Positions 57,114 to 64,000 of a stretch of 64,000 nucleotides of DNA are shown in pieces. This DNA comes from DASXZH01 sp963829965 (GTDB lineage Bacteria > Armatimonadota > Fimbriimonadia > Fimbriimonadales > Fimbriimonadaceae), in assembly GCA_963829965.1 (NCBI GenBank), contig CAWHLK010000032.1, forward strand, positions 225,782-289,781, written 5' to 3'. The position numbers and the translations under genes were made by a program. Position 1 is the first letter of the stretch. The number at the start of each line of letters is the position of its first letter. Under the pieces are notes generated by a model. The model searched no databases and had not been told where the DNA came from. It was given only the letters and a program-made list of their open reading frames with translations.

Positions 57114-58060
57114 CTAGCCCTGGGCTAAGCTCCCTGACAAGCCAGGTTTTCCTGGGGCCTCAGCGCCTTCGCCGAGAGATTTCGCGATATGCACCGCCAA
57201 GCTCCTCAGATCGTTCGAGAACCGGATTTCCAACTCGCCGTAATTCGACTCCTTGAGAACAAGGGATCGGTTGCCCTTTGGAATCTCGAATGCATACCGG
57301 CCTTCTTTCGTCGCGTATTCCCTAACTCCGAAGGGAAGAACCTTTTTGAGCCCAAATAGCGGGCCGGAAGGGTTTAGATCGTGCAGAACCTTTGAGGACA
57401 ATGGCTCGCGAATGCTCGCCTGGCCCTTTGCAGATGGCTCGGAAATCATTGGTGGACTGCTTACCCATGGGGGCCCCCAAGCATCAACAAGGGTCTGCCA
57501 GGGCCGGGGAGCTCCACAGAGCCAAAATACGAGGTCTCGATTCGCCGTTGCGAGGAGCCAACGATGATAGGCCGAAGCTGCTTCAGACTGAGGCTCCTCC
57601 CGTAATCCCAAAAGTGGTCGCGAAAGACGGCTTCGAAATCATCCATGGGTGCGGATGGAGCTAGTTCGACCATGCCGTAATACCAATACCGGGAGTCGTG
57701 GCCTATTACCATGACATCCTTTTGGTTATGGCCACCAACCTGGCTAGCGTAAGTGATGCAGTAAAGGACGCCTGGGCCAGTCATGACGCTGGCTTGGCGG
57801 GCTTTCGCCATGGCTTGAACTCGCTGCGGGATTTGGTTGTAATCGATCCTAAAATTGGATTTGTATTGCAGAGTGGTATCGATTCTAAACGCAACCACAG
57901 CGCCGATCTCACTCACTAGGTAAATCTCATCCATTCCTGGCGTTGGGGAGTCATCGGGGACAATTTCGGGGCCAGGTTTCCAATGGACGTCGGTGTCTCT
58001 ATGGCAGCCGGCAAGCACCAAGGATGCTGAACAGAAGGCAACGAGCGTTGCAACCTTCAC
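57114..58060 (-). CDS. hypothetical lipoprotein, frameshifted
   Basis: A GTG at 58060 (an ATG at 58126 is also in frame) starts the lipoprotein signal VKVATLVAFCSASLVLAGC, with the lipobox LAGC. The mature protein includes EIYLVSEIGAVVAFRIDTTL and VMVIGHDSRYWYYGMVELA. The frame ends at 57461, but one missing base in the G5/C5 run at 57469-57478 leads on to WVSSPPMISEPSAKGQASIR and FGVREYATKEGRYAFEIPKG, ending at 57114. About 315 residues result. No family is recognised. Membrane anchoring is predicted; the function is unknown. Confidence 0.6.
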
Positions 58061-58100
58061 ATTAGCTGAAACGGAACAGGGGGTGGGTTCGTTGCGTTCG

Positions 58101-58116
58101 TTTATCGCGCGATAAA
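58101..58116. promoter_or_regulatory. perfect 16-bp palindrome overlapping the yjbR promoter
   Basis: TTTATCGCGCGATAAA is a perfect palindrome whose right end overlaps the TAAACT element at 58113-58118. That position suits a repressor operator serving the YjbR gene and possibly the divergent lipoprotein. Confidence 0.5.
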
Positions 58117-58118
58117 CT
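58113..58118 (+). promoter_or_regulatory. TAAACT -10 element, six bases before ATG 58125
   Basis: TAAACT, then ACAAGC, then ATG. Confidence 0.5.
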
Positions 58119-58124
58119 ACAAGC

Positions 58125-58453
58125 ATGGAGCCGGCCGAAATCTATGCCCGGGTGCGAGACCATTGTCTTGCGAAGGAGGACATTACGGAGGAATACCCTT
58201 GGGATGACTTGGTTTGGAAGCGGAAAGGAAGGGGTTTGTTTTTACTGGGAAGGACAGTACGAGGTTTACGGTGAAAAGCACGGTGGAGCAGCAGGCCTCG
58301 CTGACTTTGCATCCGCAAATAAAGGTCGCGGCCTATGTGGGCCGGTTTGGTTGGGTCACGATTCATGTGATCGACGAAGACACGTTGGGGTTGGCGCTGG
58401 ATTTGATCGACGAGAGCTATGAACGGGTTGGAAAAAGAAATCGAGTTCATTGA
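58125..58453 (+). CDS. MmcQ/YjbR-family DNA-binding-like protein, frameshifted
   Basis: The start MEPAEIYARVRDHCLAKEDI then EEYPWDDLVWKRKG matches the N-terminus of YjbR/MmcQ proteins. The second half lies in the next frame: GFVFTGKDSTRFTVKST, QIKVAAYVGRFGWVTIHVID and LALDLIDESYERV, the family's C-terminal half with its conserved Gly-Trp and SY. A single missing base between 58224 and 58234 joins them into about 110 residues. The fold resembles a double-wing DNA-binding domain, but no function is proven. It is probably controlled through the palindrome at 58101-58116. Confidence 0.75.
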
Positions 58454-58522
58454 AAGGGAAACAACGCCCCCCTTTCGACCACAACCTGGTTGAAACTCAG
58501 TGGACTTACAGCAACATAAGGT

Positions 58523-58790
58523 AGGCCCAACGGGGCGAGAAGCAATTGAGCGAAGGGCGAAGCCCTGGTGACGAGTAGCCACCTTCAGCCAGTCGTTCGC
58601 TATTGTTCCGAATTTACCAGGGCTGCGCTTTCCGACCTCGCTACGCTTCGTCGGATGCGCTTAACCTTCGATAAGATCTGGCCGGCCCGTTGGGCCTCCG
58701 GACGTGGACACATAACCGCTCCTGAAGAGTTGTATCTCCCTCGGACCACTTGCCTGGGGTTAAGGTCCTTGCTTACGTTGCCAACGACAG
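58523..58790. repeat. REP-like nested inverted-repeat element
   Basis: AGGCCCAACGGG (58523-58534) is inverted as CCCGTTGGGCCT (58686-58697). Inside, AGCCCTGGT (58561-58569) pairs with ACCAGGGCT (58616-58624). A third hairpin (CCGAC with GTCGG, flanked by GCGC on both sides) lies at about 58626-58660. The remaining bases to the metallophosphatase gene contain no gene. The architecture resembles the structured intergenic repeats mobilised by IS200-like transposases, but no transposase is in the window. Confidence 0.6.
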
Positions 58791-59483
58791 CAATGCCCCA
58801 CTCAAATGACCATTCACCCACTCGTACTTCCCCACAAACTTGCCGTGCGATCCCCCTTGACAGATCCACGTTTTCCCCACCAACTCCGGCGACGAAATCA
58901 CCGTGTGCGAATGGCCTCCGAGGATGAGGTCGATCTCAGGACGGGACTCTGCCAACACCAGGTCCTGCTTATGCCCGATATGTGTCAAAGCAATCAAGCA
59001 ATCGACTTGGTCTCGCAATTCTGAAACCTGCTCCGTGGCAACGGCTAAAGGCGGGTCCCATAAATAGGCGCTGGCGCTTTTGGTTGCCATTCGCTCAGTC
59101 ACCATCGGCACCATGACTCCAAAAACTCCCACCCGTAACCCACTCACGGTAAATACTTGATGAGCCGGCAACGGACGCGAGCCATCCTTGCCCCGCAAAT
59201 TGGCGCACAGCAATGGGTGAACGTGCCCCTCGATCTTCGCTCGAAACGCGGCTGGCAGAACATGCGTTTCCCGGTTGCCCAACACGCCGGCATCACACTT
59301 AGCGCGGGCGAGAAGCTCCCATGCCTTTTCCGGCTTCAGCGGAATCCCCAGGTTTCCGGTCTTGATGCAGTCGCCCGTATCGAAATAGAGGGTATCGGCG
59401 ATCTTCAACGAGGCGATGGAGTCTGCCTTGGCGGGCGTGAGCGTGCCGTGAAAGTCGTTCGTGTGGAGAATGCCGAGGCGCAC
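58773..59483 (-). CDS. 5'-nucleotidase-like metallophosphoesterase
   Basis: The 236-residue protein covers only the N-terminal calcineurin-like domain of 5'-nucleotidases: ILHTNDFHGTLTP, LYFDTGDCIKTG, LGNRETHVLPAAF, CLIALTHIGHKQDLVL and LILGGHSHTVISS. These provide the two-metal site, but the usual GNHE motif reads GNRE, with Arg in place of the catalytic His. There is no signal peptide and no C-terminal nucleotide-binding domain, so it may be a cytoplasmic phosphodiesterase of altered activity. The GTG start is supported by TAAGTT six bases upstream. Confidence 0.8.
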   Translation of the reverse strand: MRLGILHTNDFHGTLTPAKADSIASLKIADTLYFDTGDCIKTGNLGIPLKPEKAWELLARAKCDAGVLGNRETHVLPAAFRAKIEGHVHPLLCANLRGKDGSRPLPAHQVFTVSGLRVGVFGVMVPMVTERMATKSASAYLWDPPLAVATEQVSELRDQVDCLIALTHIGHKQDLVLAESRPEIDLILGGHSHTVISSPELVGKTWICQGGSHGKFVGKYEWVNGHLSGALLSLAT

Positions 59484-59489
59484 GAAGGA

Positions 59490-59495
59490 AACTTA
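59490..59495 (-). promoter_or_regulatory. TAAGTT -10 element, six bases before GTG 59483
   Basis: On the minus strand TAAGTT is followed by TCCTTC and the GTG start. Confidence 0.45.
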
Positions 59496-59514
59496 CCTCT
59501 TTAGCCCATTCCTC

Positions 59515-60480
59515 TTAGCGCTCTTTGAGCCAAAGAGCGCGGCGGCGCTCCGCCATTTCCTGTTTCAGAGCTTTCCAGCGCTTGCCGAACAACGCGCCAA
59601 CTGCGTCCTTAAAGTCAGCAGCCTTGCCGCTGGCTTCTCTTTCGAATCGCGCCGCCGCCTGTTTTGCTGCCTCTCTGGCCTCCTTGGAAAGTTGCTCTTC
59701 CTGGGCCAGTTCACAGAGCTTTTGGGAAAGAAAAACCGAATCCATTCGCTTACCAAGAAGGTCCTGCAATGCCTTCAGCCTTTCGATCAGTTGGGCCGCT
59801 TCTTCCCCGTAGAGCTCGTCGAAGAAATCCAACGTATACCGGAACCTCTTCGCCCCCCGCCGTAGTTTGTGGAAGTCCTCTTGCGGCGAAGAGTCGGAAA
59901 TCCTTTGCCCAAGCTCTTTAACCTTTTTGCCTTCCTGCACGATTAAGTCAGGAGCGACGGCCAGAATAATCGAGCCGCTAATGGCGGAGCCGACCGGTCC
60001 CTTTCGCATGGCTTGTTTCAAATGCCCGACAAGGGTTTCATATCGATTGATCTCCTCTCCGTCGGAACACAGCTGCGCAATCAAATCCGCATTTTTTGAC
60101 GCTCTTTCCGTACGCAGGCGGGCAACAATCTCATCCATAGCCTCGGAACAATCCCTAGGTTCGGATTCCTGTAGCATTTCCATCTGGACATCCAAATCGC
60201 GTACGTCACCCAGGTGGTGAAAAATCCAGCTCAACTCAGGCTCCAAGGCAAGAAGTGGTTTCGGCATGAAGCTGCCAAGGCTATCCATAGCCGCCTGAAT
60301 TCTGCGAGTAGCGACGCGCATCTGGTGAACGGCTTCAGGGTCCTCGGACCTGAGAACTTTGCCCGCCATTTCCGTAAACCGCTCGAACTGCGTCTGAAGT
60401 ATTAGGAAAGTGGCTTCTCCCGCGCTGGTCGAATCGGTGAGGATATCTTCCTTCTTCCTTGAAGTCGTGCGGCTTCTCAC
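59515..60480 (-). CDS. CHAD domain protein
   Basis: The 321-residue protein is an all-helical CHAD domain. The conserved basic motifs are present in both halves: EAVHQMRVATRRIQAAMDSL near residue 55 and EDFHKLRRGAKRFRYTLDFF near residue 195, whose His, Arg and Lys side chains bind polyphosphate in characterised members. LGDVRDLDVQMEML between them is also typical. The C-terminal helix region is strongly charged (ERRRALWLKER). It probably localises to polyphosphate granules. The GTG start has TAGAAT five bases before it. Confidence 0.88.
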   Translation of the reverse strand: MRSRTTSRKKEDILTDSTSAGEATFLILQTQFERFTEMAGKVLRSEDPEAVHQMRVATRRIQAAMDSLGSFMPKPLLALEPELSWIFHHLGDVRDLDVQMEMLQESEPRDCSEAMDEIVARLRTERASKNADLIAQLCSDGEEINRYETLVGHLKQAMRKGPVGSAISGSIILAVAPDLIVQEGKKVKELGQRISDSSPQEDFHKLRRGAKRFRYTLDFFDELYGEEAAQLIERLKALQDLLGKRMDSVFLSQKLCELAQEEQLSKEAREAAKQAAARFEREASGKAADFKDAVGALFGKRWKALKQEMAERRRALWLKER

Positions 60481-60523
60481 TCCTCATTCTACGAGACAGA
60501 GGCGGGAGGGGGGCCGGAAAGCA

Positions 60524-60529
60524 TAAAAT
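60524..60529 (+). promoter_or_regulatory. TAAAAT -10 element, six bases before ATG 60536
   Basis: TAAAAT, then AATCGC, then ATG. Confidence 0.5.
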
Positions 60530-60535
60530 AATCGC

Positions 60536-61906
60536 ATGTCTGCAATCGCCGAAAAACTCGAAATACTTGGACTCGAAGGGCAAATGCCTCGCCCGCTAAA
60601 CATCACGATGATCGGAGCTGGAAGTTTCTTCACCAGTTCGATCCTAAAAGACATGCTGCTGGTTCCCGGCAACCAAGGCGGCGAACTTAGGCTTGTCGAT
60701 ATCGACGAGCGTCGAGTTCGCCTCAGCGAGAAGCTGATGCTCAAAATCCTTGAAGGGATTCCCAACGGGGACAAGTGGAGCGTGAAAGCAAGCACCGACC
60801 GCCGGGAGTTCCTGCGCGGAACCGATTACATCGTCAATGCCATTGAGGTCAGCGGGCTGGAGGCGGTTCGAGCGGACAACGATATTCCCCTCGAATACGG
60901 CGTTAGCCAATGCATCGGCGATACGATCGGCCCGGGCGGACTGTTCAAGGCGCTTCGAACGATTCCGGTTTGGATTGAAATCTTGAAGGACGTGGAGAAA
61001 TTGTGCCCGAACGCGGTGCTGCTCAACTACACCAACCCGATGAATATGATGTGTCTGGCCGCTGAGCGCACGAGCAACGTGAAAGTGGTTGGTTTGTGTC
61101 ACTCAGTTCAGGGGACTTCTCAGCTTTTGGCCCGCCATGCGGGAGTCGAATACAAGGATATGAAGTGGCAATGCGCAGGGATCAACCACCTCGCATGGTT
61201 CACGGAACTGCGCGGCCCGGACGGGGCCGACTTATACAATGTCCTCTTCAAAAAAGCGGAAGATCGACAAAGCGATTTTTCGAAGGAAGAGCCGGTGCGG
61301 ACGGACATGATGCTGCACTTTGGCGCGTTTATCACCGAGTCCAGCGGGCATCTTAGCGAATACGTGCCCTACTACCGCAAGCGCAAAGACCTGATCGAGA
61401 AGTACACGGACACCGGCTATCGCGGCGAAGAGAGTTTTTACGCCAACTCATGGCCGAACTGGAGAGCCGCGCAGGATACGACCCGCGAAAAGCAAATTTC
61501 AGGCGAGGAAGAAATCAAGTTGGAACGATCGCACGAATACGGCGCCTGGATCGTCGAGGCGATTGAAAAGAACCGCCCGATCGTGATCCATGGCAACGTG
61601 CCCAACGGCGGTTCCATCCCGAATCTGCCGAGCGACGGGTGCGTGGAGGTTGCGTGTTTGGTCGATCGGAACGGATTTCAGCGAACCCATTTCGGCAAAT
61701 TGCCCAGGCAAATGGCCGCCATTTGCGATTCCAACATGCGGTTCTTTGACCTTGGCGCAGACGCCGCTATCAACAAGTCAAAGGAGATGGCGATCCATGC
61801 GCTGCTAGTCGATCCCCTGACTTCCGCGGTTTGTTGCCCGGCGGAGATCAAGGAGATGGTGTTGAAGATGTTTGAAGCCGAGGCCGCGTTGCTGCCTGGG
61901 TTTTAG
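60536..61906 (+). CDS. GH4 alpha-galactosidase/6-phosphoglycosidase-type enzyme
   Basis: GH4 enzymes use NAD and Mn2+ in an oxidation-elimination mechanism. Seen here are the dinucleotide loop ITMIGAGSFFTSSILKD, LVDIDERRVRLSEKL, EVSGLEAVRADNDIPLEYGV, VLLNYTNPMNMMCLAAER and the metal-binding Cys-His in VVGLCHSVQGTSQLLA, with the ligand His in AGINHLAWFTEL. The CHSV form is typical of the alpha-galactosidase (MelA/LplD) subgroup rather than phospho-glucosidases. With 456 residues it is full length and cytoplasmic. It lies beside an alpha-amylase gene, suggesting use of alpha-linked oligosaccharides. Confidence 0.92.
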   Translation: MSAIAEKLEILGLEGQMPRPLNITMIGAGSFFTSSILKDMLLVPGNQGGELRLVDIDERRVRLSEKLMLKILEGIPNGDKWSVKASTDRREFLRGTDYIVNAIEVSGLEAVRADNDIPLEYGVSQCIGDTIGPGGLFKALRTIPVWIEILKDVEKLCPNAVLLNYTNPMNMMCLAAERTSNVKVVGLCHSVQGTSQLLARHAGVEYKDMKWQCAGINHLAWFTELRGPDGADLYNVLFKKAEDRQSDFSKEEPVRTDMMLHFGAFITESSGHLSEYVPYYRKRKDLIEKYTDTGYRGEESFYANSWPNWRAAQDTTREKQISGEEEIKLERSHEYGAWIVEAIEKNRPIVIHGNVPNGGSIPNLPSDGCVEVACLVDRNGFQRTHFGKLPRQMAAICDSNMRFFDLGADAAINKSKEMAIHALLVDPLTSAVCCPAEIKEMVLKMFEAEAALLPGF

Positions 61907-62060
61907 CTTGTCGTCCGAACCTTCTTACGCGGGCTCGCTTTGAGAGACCCCGCTCCATTTGGCTCACCCGGGCCTGTGAAACCTTCATCCTCTCAGCGAG
62001 TTGCTGCTGGGACAGGTGTTGGCCCTTGCGCGCTAAGAGGACATCACGTGAATACGTATT
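61903..62060 (-). CDS. XRE-type helix-turn-helix fragment
   Basis: The minus strand between the two glycosidase genes encodes RDVLLARKGQHLSQQQLAER and MKVSQARVSQMERG, a clear XRE/Cro helix-turn-helix. Restoring one G at 61948-61951 gives the tail SLKASPRKKVRTTS and a stop at 61903-61905, overlapping the GH4 stop. Only about 50 residues result and no convincing start is visible, since the frame runs back across the amylase promoter. It may be a remnant, or a very short regulator acting on the palindromes at 62050-62081. Confidence 0.45.
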
Positions 62061-62086
62061 CCAGATTCGCGGAAAACGTTTATAAT
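62050..62086 (+). promoter_or_regulatory. amylase promoter with two palindromes
   Basis: GAATACGTATTC (62050-62061) is a perfect 12-bp palindrome. AAACGTTT (62074-62081) is a second palindrome that touches the TATAAT at 62081-62086, twelve bases before the amylase ATG at 62099. The layout fits an operator-controlled promoter, with the AACGTT core recalling LacI-family sites. Confidence 0.5.
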
Positions 62087-62098
62087 GGGAACAGAACC

Positions 62099-63873
62099 AT
62101 GTTTCAACTGAATACAAAGTCGTCATTCAACCTCCTGAAAACCACGATTCTTGCTCTTGCTGTCGTCGCCGCCGCAAGCGCGGCCGCCCAAAGTGAACCA
62201 GCGGTCAGCTACGCGACGCGGCCGGTTCAGGATGACGTGTTCTACTTTTTCATGCCCGCTTCCTGGCGCAATGGATCCGGGAGCGGTAACTTCGGGGATT
62301 TCCAAGGCATGACCGCCTCACTGCCATACCTGGAGTCGCTCGGGATTACCGCGATCTGGATGACGCCGATCCATCCGTCGCCCGCTTACCACGGCTATCA
62401 ATACAGCAATGGCGGGACAGTGAATCCTTGGTTCGGAGACGAGTCGGATTTTAGGAACTTCGTCCACACCGCCCACCAAGCGGGCATCAAAGTGTTCATC
62501 GATTTCGTTGCCTACGGCATTAACGAATCTTCGCTCTATTACGAAAACGCTTACAACGATTTGAAGAGCCCTTATTCGACGATGTTCCCGTGGACGAACA
62601 GCACCCACACCGAGTCCAATTCGGCTTACAGCTATACGACTTGGAACGGCAGCACGATTAACTTTGCCTACTGGAACATGAACAACCCGCTTGCTGCAAA
62701 CGTGGAAACCGCGTGGGCGGAACATTGGGCGGACCAAAACTATGAAGCCTTCGACGATGCGGGGGTAGACGGATTTCGGTGCGACCACGTGGTGGATACG
62801 TACGACGCCTATGGGCCGAACGGTTTGGGATACACGACGGCCAATTTCTGGACGCCGTTCAAGGCGGCGCTTAAGGCTGTGCATCCCAACTTCTTCATGT
62901 TCGGTGAACAGAACGACTGGTCTCTTTATGGCAACACCTTCGAGCCACCCTTTGACGGCATTTTTACCAAGCCTCTTTTGTATGCGGTTCGAAGCTCGAT
63001 CAGCTCGGGGACGGACGACGATTTTGCAGTCCACATTGGCCAACACGATCATCAGTTCTCCGCCGGGACCTATTTGTGCGTCTTTGGAGATCATGACGAA
63101 GACCGGCTCATGAGCGACATCGGAGATACTTTTCCACGCGGACGATTGGCGGCCGCTCTGGAAATGGCTCAGCCCTACCCTCCGATCATCTAAACGGCGA
63201 CGAGATAGGGATGCACGGGACGAAGAACTACAGCTATGTTGGCGACGCCCAGGACATCCCGGACCGTGAGCCGTTCAAGTGGAACGCGGTCGCCGGTGCG
63301 CCCATGTCCAACTACTACATTTACAACACGCAGGCTTACGACGGGAGGGTTGAGCAGAACAACGATGGGCGCTCGGTCCAAGAACAGGAGTCCGTACCCG
63401 GTTCCCTGCTGAACACTTACAAGCGGCTGATCGCCGTCCGCAAGGCCTCGCCCGACTTGCTAAGCGGCGATTACGAGCCGGTGGAGGCTAACGACAATTC
63501 CTGCACCGCATTTATTCGGCGTTACGGCGCAAGCGCGGTGCTGGTGGTTGCCAACTTCACGAGCACGCCCCAAACCTTCAAGCTCAACCTATCCGGCTAT
63601 ACCGTTCCAAACAACTCGGAAACACCAAAGGATCTCATTTCAGGCGATCAGGGCGAGGCTTTGACCACCGCCAACAAGTCCGCATATCCCGTCACGCTTG
63701 CAGCTTACGCCTATGTTTATCTCTCGGTGACCTTGGATACGCTCCCCGCGTTTTTCCCTCGAACGGACGGTTACTTGCCGGCGGTTCAAAGGCCGCCTCT
63801 CAACTCTCTATCAAAATCAGGCGAGCAGCATCGCGGAAGCGAGCGCGCCAACTGGATGAGGGAAGAACTCTGA
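62099..63873 (+). CDS. secreted GH13 alpha-amylase-like enzyme, frameshifted
   Basis: After a signal peptide (LLKTTILALAVVAAASAAAQ) comes a GH13 barrel: TAIWMTPIHPSPAYHGYQ, VFIDFVAYGINESSLYYENA, the nucleophile Asp in GVDGFRCDHVVD, the acid Glu in FFMFGEQNDWSLYG and the third acid in CVFGDHDEDRLMS. The frame stops after QPYPPII. One missing base at 63190-63193 gives YNGDEIGMHGTKNYSYVGDA and the C-terminal beta domain (VLVVANFTSTPQTFKLNLSG). It hydrolyses alpha-1,4-glucans outside the cytoplasm. Further sequence beyond 63873 suggests more C-terminal domain, again out of frame. Confidence 0.87.
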
Positions 63874-64000
63874 TGTACGGGATCGGCTTTATCTGGGCTA
63901 CACGGGCTCCATTGACCGTCAGCTGCCAACCTTCTCGTGGTGCTCTTCAACTCGGTAGACGGGGCGGTCGCAACTCCTAATTTGAAAGGAGTAACCCAAA
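63874..64000 (+). other. likely continuation of a C-terminal domain across frames
   Basis: Different frames here encode DVRDRLYLGYTGSIDRQLP and LLVVLFNSVDGAVATPNLKG, which together look like one secreted beta-sandwich domain interrupted by at least one more indel. It may be the end of the amylase or the start of another exported protein. The window ends before this can be resolved. Confidence 0.4.

Overview
The window looks like chromosome from a Gram-negative, free-living bacterium of the Armatimonadota, most likely near Fimbriimonas. This is inferred from four things: the 16S rRNA gene (10622-12134) with its atypical signature segments, an exosortase/PEP-CTERM pair, H-x9-DG-type pilin-like proteins, and outer-membrane proteins (OmpW, TolC). 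No database search could be run. I see no phage, integrase, transposase, CRISPR array or tRNA gene. Genes are tightly packed and several convergent pairs overlap by a few bases.

Layout. 1-4.3 kb: the end of an unknown gene, two GT4 glycosyltransferases and an exosortase-EpsI fusion (surface glycan and protein sorting). 4.4-10.3 kb: a pilin-like secreted protein, a BNR/sialidase-like protein, a ChaN-like protein, GNAT, OmpW and a lipoprotein. 10.4-12.25 kb: a solitary 16S gene with its own promoter and terminator and no 23S, 5S or tRNA after it. 12.3-21 kb: a nucleotidyltransferase, a giant SBBP-repeat secreted protein, a DUF3352 protein, an M24 peptidase and a PEP-CTERM protein. 21-31 kb: DUF4434, DUF1905, an ArsR-SRPBCC fusion, IspE, an S15 hydrolase, and a TolC-SCO1-MFS operon. 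31-39.8 kb: GH78, DUF1684, M1 peptidase, a rhomboid-like protein, a class V aminotransferase and a met-zincin. 39.8-45.5 kb: a serC-DUF554-mscS-S9 peptidase operon. 46-51.6 kb: a CBS-DUF1385 fusion, a telomere-like 7-nt repeat tract, secG, lpd and a hybrid histidine kinase. 51.8-58 kb: a large STN-like secreted protein, kynureninase with an ABC exporter, and a lipoprotein. 58-64 kb: YjbR, a REP-like structured repeat, a 5'-nucleotidase-like protein, CHAD, GH4 alpha-galactosidase and GH13 alpha-amylase.

Two window-wide patterns matter most. First, about twenty genes are broken by a single-base indel, mostly in a homopolymer, and the repaired reading restores a normal family member. This points to uncorrected long-read consensus errors rather than real decay, so I give gene coordinates for the repaired genes. 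Second, twelve start codons lie exactly six bases after a TANNNT hexamer, the arrangement of leaderless promoters. The remaining genes use purine-rich ribosome-binding sites or translational coupling.

The content suggests a heterotroph that degrades peptides and plant or exopolysaccharide glycans (M1, M24, S9, S15, GH78, GH4, GH13) and decorates its surface by an exosortase-linked system.
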